DNA from: UBA4742 sp963773335
Lineage (GTDB): Bacteria; Actinomycetota; Acidimicrobiia; Acidimicrobiales; Acidimicrobilacustridaceae
Reading direction: 5' to 3'
Assembly (NCBI GenBank): GCA_963773335.1
Contig: CAVZAT010000007.1
Coordinates: 434,001-498,000 of the forward strand
DNA length: 64,000 bases
Under the pieces are notes generated by a model. The model was not told the origin of the DNA. It did no database searches and was given only the letters and a program-made list of their open reading frames with translations. Shown here piece after piece: positions 48,052 through 59,472 of the stretch. A program made the position numbers and the translations under genes. The stretch's first letter is position 1; each line of letters opens with the position of its first letter.

Positions 48052-51000
48052 GTGCCTGAGACCTCCACCGACCCCTCGACCGCGGGCGCGGCCGCGTGGC
48101 GGCCCGCGGCACGGAACCGAGAGGCAGGGGATCGACGACGCCGATCTCGGCGCGCTGATCGGGCGAGTCCAGCTCGACGAGACGCTGTCGCAGGTGAGCG
48201 ACGTCGTGCTCACGGTGGCCTCCGACGGCACCATCGGGTACGTCAGCCCGGCGATCCACGCCCTGCTTGGGATTCGACCAGGAGCAGCTGCTCGGTCGAC
48301 ACCTGGTCGAGTTCCTGCACCCCGACGACGCCGACGACGTGGTCGCTCGGCTCGCCCGGGGTCACGGCCATCATGACGTGGGCGCCCGTCTCCTCATGCG
48401 TCAGGAGCCGGATGGCTGGCGCGAGGTGCTCCTGTTCGTGCACGCCGGCCCCGCGCTCGATGCAGTCGGCTACCGGGCGGTCGTGCTCCGCGACGCCAAG
48501 GATCGCGGCCACACCCTCGACGCCCTGCGCCAGCGCCTGGCCTTCGAGGATCTGCAGACCCGGGTGGCCTCGTCGTTCATCCATCGGCCGGCCCACGAGG
48601 TCGATGCCTGCATCACCGGTGCCCTGGCCGACATCGGCAGCTTCGTCGGGGTCGACCGGGTCTACGTGTTCGTGAGCCGCGACGATCGGGGCACCATCGA
48701 GAACACTCACGAGTGGACCAAGGCCGGTGTGCCCTCGGAGATGGAGGCGGTCCCGGTCGTCGACCCGCGCCTGATCCCGGCGTGGATGGGGACGCTCGAG
48801 CGCCTCGAACCCATCTACATCCCTCGCGTCGCCGACCAGACCGACGTCTGGCAGGCCGAGATCGACCTACTCAAGCCGCAGGGCGTCCGCTCGGTGCTGG
48901 CCGTCCCGCTGGCCGACGAGGGCCATCTCATCGGCTTCATCGGATTCGACCTGGTGGAGCGCGAACGCATCTGGAGCGACGACCACATCGCCGTGCTGCA
49001 GCTCGGCGGCCGGCATCATCTCCCAGGCCCTGGCTCGCAGCGACGCCGAGCAGCGATTCGGCTTGGCGTTCACCAACGCCCCGCTGGGCATGGTGCTGAG
49101 CGCACCCGACGGGCGCCACATCCAGGTCAACCAGGCCTACTGCGATCTGGTCGGGCGCACCGAAGAGGAGTTGATCGGTCGGCCGGCGGTCGATCTCATC
49201 CATCACGACGACGTGGACGACGCTGACCCGCACGCACCGACGGGTGGTGCTGGGCCAGACCGAACAGGAGTCGCTCGAAGTGCGCGATGGTCCGCCCCGA
49301 CGACGTGATGCTGTGGTTGCGCCTGCACATCTCCGGCGTGCGGGGCGGCGACGGCAAGCTGCGCTACACGGTGTCCCACGCCGAGGACATCACCGAGCGC
49401 CACCGCCAGGAGCTCGAGCTGCGGGCCAGCGAGCAGCGCTACCGCACCGTGGTGGAGAGCTCGCCGGCGGTGATCGCCCGGTTCGATCGAGACCACCGCG
49501 TCGTCTACCTCAGCCCGGCCTTCGAGCAGCTCACGGGCATCAAGGTCGAACGGGTGGTGGGCCACACCGCCAACATCTTCGGGGGGGCCGACGAGAGTCA
49601 GTGGCGCAGCGCGCTCGAACGGGCGTTCTCGAGTCGGCGAGCGACTCGACACCGAATGGGAAGTCGCCATGCCCGACGGGCGTGTCCTGTGGTTCCAGTC
49701 CCGGGCGGTGCCCGAGTTAGCGACGACGGCGAGGTCGAGCACGTCCTGGTGATGAACACCGACATCACCGCCCTCAAGCGCACCGAGGCCGAGTTGGCCC
49801 ACCAGGCGCTGCACGATCCGCTGACCGGTCTGGCCAACCGGGCGCTGCTGCTCGACCAGCTGGCGCGCATCCTGGCCCGGCGCCAACGGGTGGCCCAGGC
49901 CGTGGCCCTGCTCTTCCTCGACCTCGACCGGTTCAAGGTGGTCAACGACTCGTTGGGCCACATCGCCGGTGACCAGCTGCTGGTCGCAGACGGCCAAGCG
50001 GTTGGCCTCCGCCCTGCGACCGACCGACACCGTGGCGCGCCTGGGCGGTGACGAGTTCGTCGTCCTCATCGACGACTTCACCGATCCCCGCGACCCGATC
50101 GTCCTGGCCGAGCGGATCCATCAGGTGCTCAAGGCGCCGCTGCTGGTCGACGGCAACGAGGTGTTCACCACCGTCAGCATCGGCATCTCGCGGTGGCCAA
50201 CGCCGCCCGACGACACGGCCGAGGGTCTGCTGCGCGACGCGGATGCCGCCATGTACCTGGCCAAGGCCCGGGGCCGCGACCGCTACGAGATCTTCGACGA
50301 GGACCTGCGCACCCAGGCCACCGAGCGGCTCCGCACCGAATCGCATCTGCGCCGGGCCCTGGAGATGGGCGAGATCGAGGTCTACTACCAGCCCGAGCTG
50401 GCCCTCGACACCGGGGTGATGGTGGGGGCCGAGGCGCTGGCCCGTTGGCACCACCCGGTGGCCGGCCTGCTCGAGGCCGGCGCCTTCATCGAGTTGGCCG
50501 AGGACTCGGGCCTGATCCTCGAGCTGGGGGAGTGGGTGCTGACCGAGGCCTGCCGCCAGGCCGGGGTGTGGCAGCGCGAGCGGCCCGAGCTTCCCGCTCA
50601 CCATCCGGGTCAACCTGTCCGCCCGCCAGATCGCCCAGCCCGACCTGGTCGACCAGGTGGTGGCGGCCCTGGCCGAGGCGCGGCATCGATGCCTTCGCCC
50701 TGTGCCTGGAGATCACCGAGACCGCGCTCATGTCCGATCCGGTGGCCGGGCTCAAGGTCCTCCAGGACCTCGCGCGGCCTGGGCGTCGAGCTGGCCATCG
50801 ACGACTTCGGCACCGGCTACTCGTCGCTCAGCTACCTGAAGCGCTTCCCAGTGGACGTCTGAAGATCGACCGCTCGTTCGTGGACGGGCTGGGCGACGAC
50901 CCGGACGATACGGCCATCGTGACCGCCATCATCAGCTTGGGACGGGCGCTCGGCCTGCGGCTGGTGGCCGAAGGCGTCGAGACTCGACGCCAGCTCGACG

Positions 51001-51116
51001 AGCTTCGCCGCCTGGGCTGCGACCGGGCCCAGGGCTTCATGTTCGCCCGGCCCCGGCCGGCCGCCCTGCTGTGGGAGGCCCGTTCGCCTTATCCCGTGGG
51101 CGGCGATCTGCGGTGA
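48052..51116 (+). CDS. PAS-GAF-PAS-PAS-GGDEF-EAL cyclic-di-GMP protein (many frame changes)
   Basis: About 1010 aa when repaired. In order: a PAS-like part (LTVASDGTIGYVSPAIHALLG), a GAF domain (VDACITGALADIGSFVGVDRVY to VRSVLAVPLADEGHLIGFIGF), two PAS domains (FGLAFTNAPLGMVLSAPDG; YRTVVESSPAVIARFDRDHRV), GGDEF with intact RLGGDEFVVLI and the inhibitory-site RPTD five residues before it, and EAL with AEALARW, EITETAL, DDFGTGYSSL, LKID and AEGVET, all catalytic residues present. It could make and degrade c-di-GMP in response to a ligand; no transmembrane segment. Breaks lie near 48115, 48271, 49008, 49230, 49292, 49637, 49720, 49985, 50590, 50685, 50772 and 50860. Confidence 0.85.
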
Positions 51117-51182
51117 GCAGGCGGGTGGAGCGATCGTGAGTCCCCAGGTGAGGGCGACCAGCCGGAGGGGGCCCAGGGACCG

Positions 51183-53537
51183 GTGGGGAGCGCCGGCCCG
51201 CTGCCGCTGACGTGGGCGCAGCATCGACCAGCTGCTGATGTACGTGGACGAGGCCATCGTCTGCCTGGACGAGGTCGGCACCATCCTGTTCGCCAACGCC
51301 GCGCTGGCCCGCATCACCGGCCACGACGCATCGGCGCTGGTGGGCACCTCCATCGTCGACTACGTGCACGCCGACGACTGGGCGAGCTGCTGCGACTGGT
51401 CGAGCGGTGGCACGACCGTACCTGGCGGCGGTGGCCTCGACCCCCACGCATCCGGGCCGCCAACGGGGAGCTGGCTGCACGGTGACCGTGGATGCGTCAG
51501 CCGCCGTGGGTCCGCTGGGAGTCGATCGTGGCCACCCTGCGCCAGGCCGGCGCGGGAACCGGCTCCGAACAGGAGCTGCGCCACCGTCTGGTCGAGCAGG
51601 GACGGCTGGTGCGCATCGCCTCGTCGTTCGTCCACCTGCCGCCCGGCCAGGTCGACGACGGGATCGATGCGGCGCTGGCCGAGCTGGGCAGCATCGGGGG
51701 CGGTCGGCCCGGGTGGAGATCATCCTGTTCGACGAGACCGGCGACACCATGATCAACACCCACGAGTGGGTGGCACCCGGGGTCGAGCCGCTGCGCCAGG
51801 GTGGCGGGGCGTGCCGGTGGGTGACTTCGCCTTCCTGCGCGACCATCAAGGCCAACCAGGAGGTGCACATCCCGTCGGTGGCCGATCTGGGCCCGGGGTG
51901 GGAGGCCGAGCGCGATCTGGTTCGAGTCACGGGGCGCCCGGGCGGCGCTGGCCGTGCCCCTGGCCGACCGGGGCCGGGTCATCGGGTTCGTGGGGTTCGA
52001 GGCGGCCCAGTCCGAGTGGACCTTCTCGGTCAACCACGTCATGACCCTGCGCAGCGCGGCCGGCATCTTGGCCCAGGCCTTCGCCAAGCGGACGGCCGAG
52101 GAGCGCCTGGCCTTCCAGGCCAGCCACGACCCGCTCACCGGCCTGCCCAACCGCTGGAGCTTCCAGGAGGCGCTGCGGGCCGGGGTGGACGTGCTGGCCA
52201 AGAGCCGGGACCGCCGCGAGGCCTTCGACGGTGACGACACCGGGCTGGCGGTGCTGCTGTTCGACGTGGACCGGTTCAAGGTGATCAACGACTCGCTGGG
52301 GCACCGGCTGGGCGATCAGCTGCTGGTGATCCTGGCCAGGCGCATGGAGGCGGCCCGTCCAGCGGGCACGGTCTGGCCCGGATGGGCGGCGACGAGCTGG
52401 TGGTGCTGGTGGAGGGGCTGCGACTCGCCGACCAGGCCGTGGCCGTGGCCGACGACCTGCGTGACGTGGTGCGGTCGCCGATGATGGTCGGGGCCCACGA
52501 GGTCGTCGACCACCGCCAGCGTGGGCATCGCCTACAGCTCCGTCGGCGACCAGAGCGCCGACGACCTGCTGCGCCACGCCGACGCGGCGTTGTATGCGGC
52601 CAAGGAGTTCGGCCGGGACCGGATCGAGGTGTTCGACGAGACGCTGCGGGCCAAGGTGCGCCGCCGGCTCCAGAACGAGATCGAACTGCGCCAGGCGCTG
52701 GACCACGGCCAGCTGGTGGTCCACTACCAGCCCGAGGTGGAGGTGCCGTCGGGTCGGATGGTCGCCGTGGAGGCTCTGGTGCGCTGGCGCCACCCCGAGC
52801 GGGGGCTGCTGGCCGCGGCCGAGTTCATCGACCTGGCGGAGGAGACCGGCCTCATCACCGAGCTCGGGCTGTGGGTGCTTCGGGAGGCGCTGCGCCCAGC
52901 AGGTGCGCTGGCGCCGGGAGTTCCCGGACCACGAGCTGCAGATGCGGGTCAACCTGTCCGCCGTGCAGCTGCGCCAGCCTGACCTGCTGACGCAGGTGGT
53001 GGAGCATCGTTCACGAGACCGGCATCGCCGCCGGGCCAGCTGTGCCTGGAGATCACCGAGACGGTGGTGATGGCCGACGCCGAGAGCTCGCTGGCCCTGC
53101 TCGAGAAGCTGCGAGGCCTGGGCCTGGAGCTGGCCATCGACGACTTCGGCACCGGCTACTCCTCGCTCAGCTACCTCAAGCGGCTCCCGGTGGACATGTT
53201 GAAGATCGACCGGTCCTTCGTCGACGGGTTGGGCACCGATCCCGACGACACGGCCATCGTCGGCGCGGTCATGGTGCTGGCGTCGTCGCTGGGTCTCCGG
53301 GTGACCGCCGAGGGCGTCGAGAACGAGGTCCAGCTGCGCGAGCTGCTGCGACTGGGCTGCCAGCGCGTGCAGGGCTACTACTTCTGCCGGCCCGAGGCGC
53401 CCGACCTGATCTCGGAGCGGTTGGTCGGCCGGCTCGGTGGGACGAGGCTCGCAGAGCTGAGCGCAGCCCGAGCTGTGGCTGCGACCGAACCAGCCAGCGC
53501 CACGACGGTAGCCTCGGCCCATGGCTGCTCATCCTGA
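51183..53537 (+). CDS. PAS-GAF-GGDEF(GGDEL)-EAL protein, tandem to the previous one (many frame changes)
   Basis: About 780 aa when repaired. N-terminal PAS (YVDEAIVCLDEVGTILFANAAL), GAF (DGIDAALAELGSIGGG, EIILFDETGDTMINTHEW), a GGDEF domain with MGGDELVVLVEG in place of GGDEF, and EAL with VEALVRW, NLSAVQ, EITETVV, DDFGTGYSSL, LKIDRSF and AEGVEN. The GGDEL change may lower or abolish cyclase activity, leaving the EAL phosphodiesterase. The true N-terminus is uncertain: GTG 51183 joins after a frame change near 51210. Breaks also near 51385, 51710, 51830, 51930, 52375, 52515, 52905 and 53010. The 3' end overlaps the AAA+ gene by 17 bp. Confidence 0.8.
53509..53514 (+). promoter_or_regulatory. 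leaderless -10 box of the AAA+ gene, inside the upstream gene
   Basis: TAGCCT, 6 nt, then ATG 53521; it lies in the last codons of the GGDEF-EAL gene. Confidence 0.5.
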
Positions 53538-54957
53538 CGTGTTCACGCTCGGCCAGCTCCGGAGCTCGGGCTGGACGTCACGCCCGGTCAAGGAGGAGAT
53601 CCGGGCCAACGCCATCGCCCGCATCCGGGCCGGGCGCCACGCTGTTCCCCCGGGTGCTGGGCTACGAGGAGACGGTGCTGCCCCAGCTCGAGAACGCGCT
53701 GCTGGCCGGCCACGACGTCATCTTCCTGGGCGAGCGCGGGCCAGGCCAAGACCCGCATGATCCGCTCACTGACGGAGCTGCTCGACGAGTGGATGCCGAT
53801 CGTCGCCGGCTCCGAGATCAACGACGACCCGTTCGCCCCGGTGTCGCGCCACGCCCGCGACCTGCTGGCCGCCGAGGGCGACGAGATGCCCATCTCCTGG
53901 GTGCACCGCGACGAGCGCTTCGGCGAGAAGCTGGCCACGCCCGACACCTCCATCGCCGATCTCATCGGCGAGGTCGACCCCATCAAGGTGGCCGAGGGCC
54001 GCTACCTGTCCGACGAGCTGACCCTGCACTACGGCCTGGTGCCCCGCACCAACCGGGGCATCTTCGCCATCAACGAGCTGCCCGACCTGGCCGAGCGCAT
54101 CCAGGTGGGTCTGCTCAACGTGCTCGAGGAGCGCGACGTCCAGGTTCGCGGCTACAAGATCCGCCTGCCGCTCGACGTGATGCTGTTCGCCTCGGCCAAC
54201 CCCGAGGACTACACCAACCGTGGCCGCATCATCACCCCGCTCAAGGACCGCTTCGGCGCCCAGATCCGCACCCACTACCCCCTCGACGTCGACATCGAGG
54301 TCGACATCGCCACCCAGGAGGCCGCGCCGCTGGTGGCCGAGGGCGTGCGGGTCGACGTGCCCGGCTACATGGCCGAGATCGTGGCCACGCTCAGCCACCT
54401 GGCCCGCCAGAGCCCGCACATCAACCAGCGCTCCGGGCGTCTCGGTGCGCCTCACGGTGTCCAACCTCGAGACCCTGGTGGCCAACGCCACCCGGCGGGC
54501 GCTGCACCCACGGCGAGACCGAGGTCGTGCCCCGGGTCAGCGACCTCGAGGCGCTGGCCTCGTCGACCGCCGGCAAGGTCGAGATCGAGTCGCTGGAGGA
54601 GGGCCGCGACGAGCAGATCATCGATCACCTGCTGTCGGCCGCGGTGCTCACCGTGTTCAAGGAGCACCTCGTCACTCGAGGACCTGCGCGACGTGCTCGA
54701 CGCCTTCGACGGCGAGACGGTGGTCAGCGCCGGCGACGACGTGGTGTCGGGCGACTACGTGCGCCTGGTCGGCTCCATCCCGGCGTTGTCCGGACCGGTG
54801 GCCCGCCTCCTCGGCGGTGACCCGGCCACGGTGCGTGCACGCGGTCGCCGCCGCGGCGGTGGCCAGCGCGGTCGAGTTCGTGCTCGAGGGCCTGCACCTG
54901 TCCAAGCGCCTCAACAAGGAGGCCGTGGGCGCCCGGGCGCAGTACCGGGGCCGCTGA
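53521..54957 (+). CDS. MoxR/ChlI-like AAA+ ATPase (about six frame changes)
   Basis: About 475 aa when repaired. LPQLENALLAGHDVIFLGERGQ then AKTR gives the Walker A (GxxGxxKT), RGIFAINELPDLAERIQ the Walker B (Asn-Glu instead of Asp-Glu), VMLFASANPEDYTNRGRIITPLKDRFGAQIRTHYP sensor 1 and arginine-finger region (given as separate motifs VMLFASANPED and LKDRFGAQI), and a C-terminal lid with NQRSGVSVRL. Related to BchI/ChlI subunits of Mg-chelatase-like and MoxR systems, which work with a VWA protein; such a protein is encoded at 57447. Breaks near 53637, 53743, 54440, 54512, 54677 and 54840. Confidence 0.82.
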
Positions 54958-54974
54958 GGTCCGGCGGCCCGGTC

Positions 54975-55073
54975 GCCGAGCCTTCGGCATCCGGGTGGCG
55001 TCGAGTGGGGCCGCTCGACCTGGTGGTGCTGGGCTGCCGAAGGCGCCCGGCGGGACGGCTTGCCGCCAGAGGG
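54975..55073 (-). repeat. dispersed intergenic repeat, copy C (reverse)
   Basis: On the minus strand GGCGGCAAGCCGTCCCGCCGGGCGCC, in short blocks, matches GGCAAGCCTCCCGGCGGGCGCC of copy A with two changes, followed by CCACCCGGATGCC. It lies between the convergent ends of the AAA+ gene and rpiA. Confidence 0.4.
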
Positions 55074-55078
55074 CAAAG

Positions 55079-55748
55079 CTAGTTGAGCTCTCGTGGACCC
55101 CGTCGGGGCCGGCCACCACCACGCGCTCGACCAGGCGAGCCGGCGAACAGGCCGTGCTCGACCAGACCCGGGATGGCGGCCAACGCGGCCGGCCAGTCCC
55201 AGCGGGTCGTCGATGCGCCCGAAGTGGGCGTCCATGAGCAGGTTGCCGTTGTCGCTGCGGGCCTCCGCGGGTGGTCACCTCGGCGGCCCCGAGCGCTCGA
55301 CCCGGGCGGCCAGGACGGCTGGCGCGAAGTCGAGCACCTCGAGAGGGGTGCCGAACGGCGCCGAGGTGGTCGACCAGCTTGGACGCGTCCACCACCACGA
55401 TGAAGCGGTCGCTCATCTCGGCCACGATCTTCTCGCGGGTGTGGGCCCCGCCCCCGCCCTTGGTCAGGTTGAAGGCGGGGTCGACCTCGTCGGCGCCGTC
55501 GATGGCGAGGTCGAGCTGGCCGAGCTCATCGGGCTCCATCACCCGCAGGCCCAGCGACGTGGCCAGGTCGTGGGTTGCGCTGCGACGTGGCGGTGCACAC
55601 GATGTCGGGCTGGCGCTCCCCGAGCGCCACGATGGTGTAGTGGACGGTCGAGCCGGTCCCCAGCCCCACCCGCATGCCGTCGGCCACGTAGGTGGCGGCC
55701 GACGCCCGGCCGCCTCCTTGGCCGCGGCGGATCGGGTTCGTCGGTCAC
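55079..55748 (-). CDS. rpiA: ribose-5-phosphate isomerase A (several frame changes)
   Basis: Interconverts ribose-5-P and ribulose-5-P. GLGTGSTVHYTI (substrate loop), LAIDGADEVDPAFNLTKGGGGAHTREK (catalytic Asp and Glu region), RFIVVVDASKLVDHLG and, towards the end, NGNLLMDAHFGRIDD, LVERVVVAGPDGVHE. These motifs are spread over several frames, with breaks near 55570, 55545-55720, 55355, 55290 and 55200. The stop TAG at 55079-55081 fits an ending -ELN. GTG 55748 is the likely start. About 225 aa when repaired. Confidence 0.85.
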
Positions 55749-55769
55749 GTGCCTCAGCTTCTCACGCGG

Positions 55770-57037
55770 TCAGTCCGGCTCGGGGGCGCCGGTGGCCCAG
55801 GCCCGGGCCAGCGCGGCGCTGGGCCGGGCGTTGCGGTCACGGTCGAAGAGCCCGAAGGGCACCCGATAGCCGTAGCCCCACTCGTAGTTGTCCACGCCGG
55901 TCCAGTGGAAGAAGCCCTCGGACGTCCAGCCCGTCGTCGAGGGCGAGCTCGACCTGGTCAGCGAGTCGCGCAGCAGCGAGCAGCGCCATTCGTCGTCGTC
56001 GGTGCCGAAGCCGCACTCGGCCACCAGCAGCGGTCGCCCCGGCAGCTCGTCGGCCAGCCGGCGCATCACCAGCCCGAGCCCCTCGGGCCAGGGGGCATAT
56101 CCCATGGGTCCCATCCGGGCGTCGGCTGGATAGGGCACCCACGTCGTCGGCGTAGACGGTCTGGGCGAAGTAGTAGGAGAAGCCGACCAGGTCGAAGGAG
56201 CCGGCCAGGTCGGCCAGCTCGACCGGGCCACGGCCCGGCACCTGCAGCACGCCGTCGCGGAGCGCCCGGGTCCAGCACCACATCGTGTCGTCGAAGCGTC
56301 GGGCTCGGTCCTGGGCGGCGGTGAGCTCGTGCGGGTTGGCGGTGCGCACCGCCGGCTCGACGACCCCGAGGTTGTGGATGGTGGCCACCGGCTGATCGCC
56401 GCTGCGCAGCAGGCGCCACGCCTCGTGGTTGGCCAGGTGGATCGCCTCGAGGGCCTCGGCGAACTCGGCCGAGCCGGATACACCGGGGGGATGGCGTCCC
56501 GAGCCGGTAGCCGAGCAGGGCGTAGGCGCTGGGTTCGTTGATGGGCATCCAGCCGAAGACGAGGTCACCGAAGGTCTCGGCCACCCAGTCCACGTGGCGT
56601 TGCCAGTGCACCCGGTTGGCGCGGTCCACGAAGCCGCCCTGGTCCTGGCTGAACCAGCCGGGCAGCGTGAAGTGGTGCAGGCAGACCCACGCGGCGATGC
56701 CGGCATCGCCGGCGGCGCTGAGCACCTCCCGGTAGTGCTCGACCGCCGTCGGGATCGTGGTGACCTGGTCGGGGCTCGAGTCGGGCCCATTCCAACGACA
56801 GGCGATGGTGGGTCAGGCCGTGCTCGGCGAACAGGGAGAAGTCTTCGGCGTAGCGGGTGGCGAAGCCGTTGCCGTCACCCGACCGCGGGGCGCTGCTCCG
56901 GCCGTCTCCCACGCGTACCAGTCGCCGCGATCAGCGGCCCCCTCGCACTGGGTGGACGACGATGCGGTGCCCCACCAGAACCCGTCCGGGACCCGGTCCC
57001 GTTGGTTCGCGGCCTGCTTGTCACCGGCGGGGTTCAC
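55770..57037 (-). CDS. GH1-family beta-glycosidase (several frame changes)
   Basis: About 415 aa when repaired. Starts VPDGFWWGTASSSTQCEGAA, a typical GH1 opening (GTATSAYQ-like), then YAEDFSLFAEHGLTHHRLSLEWARLEP, VCLHHFTLPGWF, the acid/base Glu in GWMPINEPSAYALLGYRLG, FDLVGFSYYFAQTVYADD, and the nucleophile in LLVAECGFGTDDDEWR (normally TENG). It ends FHWTGVDNYEWGYGYRVPFGLF. Breaks near 56910, 56790, 56510 and 56140. No signal peptide. GTG 57037 is chosen; TTG 57040 is next to it. Substrate unknown. Confidence 0.85.
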
Positions 57038-57446
57038 CAACCGATCCTGTCATACACCTGCTTGCCTCCCCCGGCCGGGGCAGGTGAGCCCTCGGTGGTC
57101 GTGGTCGTCCGCTACTCGGCCTGGACATCGCCGACTCCCCGTGGGACTGCGCCGAGCGAAATCACCTGGCGGCCCGGGTGGGCGTCGCCACCTGATGGGT
57201 CACGCTGCAGCGGACGCGTGCCGGGAGCCGGTCGGCGGACGCCAGACGGGCCCGTCGAGGTGGGGGCCGACCTGGCCGTCGCGACCGGTGACGGGCCAGA
57301 GCCGGCCCGACGAGCTGCTGACGCCGGCAACCGAGCGCTGACCTCAGCCGGTCAAACCGGCGAGTAGCTGGAACCGACTCAGCCGGTCAAACCGAGAGCT
57401 GACCTCAGCCGGTCAGTACCGGCAGCCCTGCCGGTACCCTCGGGGC
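57038..57446. promoter_or_regulatory. intergenic region with repeated TGACC-N6-GGTCA sites upstream of the VWA gene
   Basis: TGACCTCAGCCGGTCA occurs twice (57339-57354 and 57400-57415), each an inverted repeat TGACC/GGTCA with 6-nt centre. A third partial copy, CTCAGCCGGTCAAACCG, is at 57378-57394. The leaderless -10 box TACCCT (57435-57440) lies 6 nt before ATG 57447. The remainder of the region shows no gene. Confidence 0.5.
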
Positions 57447-59472
57447 ATGACCAGGGCTCGTCAGGTTCGCTACTCACGCTGGGACGGCACACAGGTCGGT
57501 TTCGAGTTCGACGCCGACGACGTCTTCGGCGAGATCACCGACGACCTGCTTTACCACGGTGACCTCAACGCCGCCCTGCGGCGGATGATGCAGTCGGGCT
57601 TCCGCGACCAGAACGGCGAGCGGGTGCAGGGCATCCGCGAGATGCTCGAGAAGCTGCGCCGCAAGCGTCGCGACGAGCTGGAGCGCTACGACCTGGGCGG
57701 GGTCTACGACGACATCGCCCAGGAGCTGCGCGACGTGGTCGACACCGAGCGGGCATCGCTGGACGAGCTGGGCCAAGAAGCCCGCCAGGCTGGCGAGGCG
57801 GGCGACACCCGTCGTCAGGAGATCACCGATCAGGTGGTGGCCGAGCGCAACCTGCAGCTCGACATGTTGTCACCCGACCTGGCCGGTCAGGTCAAGGATC
57901 TGCAGAACTACGAGTTCACCTCCAGCGAGGCCCGGGAGCGCTTCGAGGAGCTGCTCGACCAGCTGCGCCAGCAGCTGACCCAGAGCTACTTCAACCAGAT
58001 GGCCGGGGCCATGAGCGAGATCTCCCCTCAGGACCTGGCGCGCATGAAGGACATGCTCTCGGCCCTCAACGAGATGCTGGAGCAGCGCCAGCAGGGTCAG
58101 GAGCCCGACTTCGATCAGTTCATGGAACGCTTCGGCGACTTCTTCCCCGAGAACCCGGAGAACCTGGACCAGCTCCTCGAGATCATGGCCGAGCGCATGG
58201 CGGCCATGCAGGCCATGCTCAACTCGATGACGCCCGAGCAGCGGGCCCAGTTGCAGGGCCTGGCCGAGCAGCTCATGGAGGATATGGATCTGCGCTGGCA
58301 GATGGATCAGTTGGGCCAGAACCTGCAGAACCTCTTCCCGCAGATGGGTTGGAACCGCAGCTACGACTTCAGCGGCCAGGATCCGCTCGGGTTCGCGGAG
58401 GCGGCCCAGATGATGCAGGAGCTGGGCGACATCGATCAGCTCGAGAACTTGCTGCGGGGGGCCACCACGCCCGGCGCGTTGGCCGAGGTCGACCTGGATC
58501 GGGCCCGCCAGCTGCTGGGCGACGAGTCGGCCCAGAGCCTGGACCGCATGTCCGAGCTGGCCCGCATGCTCGAGGAGGCGGGCCTGATCGAGAACAAGGA
58601 GGGCCGCTTCGAGCTGACGCCCCGCGGGCATCCGCCGGATCGGCCAGAACGCCCTGCGCGAGCTGTTCGCCAAGCTGACCAACGACCAGGTGGGTCGCCA
58701 CGAGCTCGAGCGCTCGGGGGTGGGCCACGAGCGGGAGTACGACACCAAGCCCTACGAGTTCGGCGACCCCTTCAACCTCCACATCGAGCGCACGGTGCGC
58801 AACGCCGTGCGCCGTAGCGGCGGCGGCACCCCGGTGCAGCTCACCCCCGAGGACTTCGAGGTCGAGCGAACCGAGCACCTGGTGCGCTCCTCGACGGTGC
58901 TCATGCTCGACCTGTCGCTGTCGATGCCCATGCGCGACAACTTCCTGCCGGCCAAGAAGGTCACCATGGCCCTGCACTCGCTGATCTCCAGCCAGTACCC
59001 ACGCGACTACCTGGGCATCGTGGGGTTCAGCGAGGTAGCCCGCGAGCTCAAGCCCGAGCAGCTCCCCGAGGTGTCCTGGGACTTCGTCTACGGCACCAAC
59101 ATGCAACACGCCTTCCAGATCAGTCGACGACTGCTGGCTCGCCAGACCGGTACCAAGCAGATCATCATGATCACCGACGGTGAGCCAACGGCCCACATCA
59201 CCGAGCGGGGCGACGTCTTCTTCAACTACCCGCCGGTCCGGGAGACGGTCGACGCCACCCTCACCGAAGTCGCCCGCTGCACCCGCGACGGCATCCGCAT
59301 CAACACCTTCATGCTCGACCCCACCCAGCACCTGCGCCAGTTCGTGGAGAAGCTCACCGAGTTGAACCGGGGTCGGGCCTTCTTCACGACGCCCGACACC
59401 CTGGGCGACTACGTGCTGGTCGATTTCATCGAGCAGAAGCGCCAACTGGTCCGCGGTCGCCGATCTGCTTAG
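57447..59472 (+). CDS. VWA-domain protein, likely partner of the AAA+ ATPase (frame change)
   Basis: About 675 aa when repaired. A long N-terminal helical region rich in Gln/Glu/Met (EEEL-like coiled coils, residues 50-380) is followed after a +1 change near 58635 by a C-terminal von Willebrand A domain with the MIDAS motif in TVLMLDLSLSMPMRDN (DxSxS), the Thr region and IIMITDGEPTAH. Such proteins pair with MoxR/ChlI-type AAA+ ATPases. The candidate ATPase gene is at 53521-54957 on the same strand, separated by rpiA and a GH1 gene on the other strand. Leaderless ATG. Confidence 0.85.

Noticed and set aside
57112..57330. Minus-strand ORF in the gap before the VWA gene
   Set aside because: Low-complexity Ala/Pro/Arg/Gly composition and no start signal.
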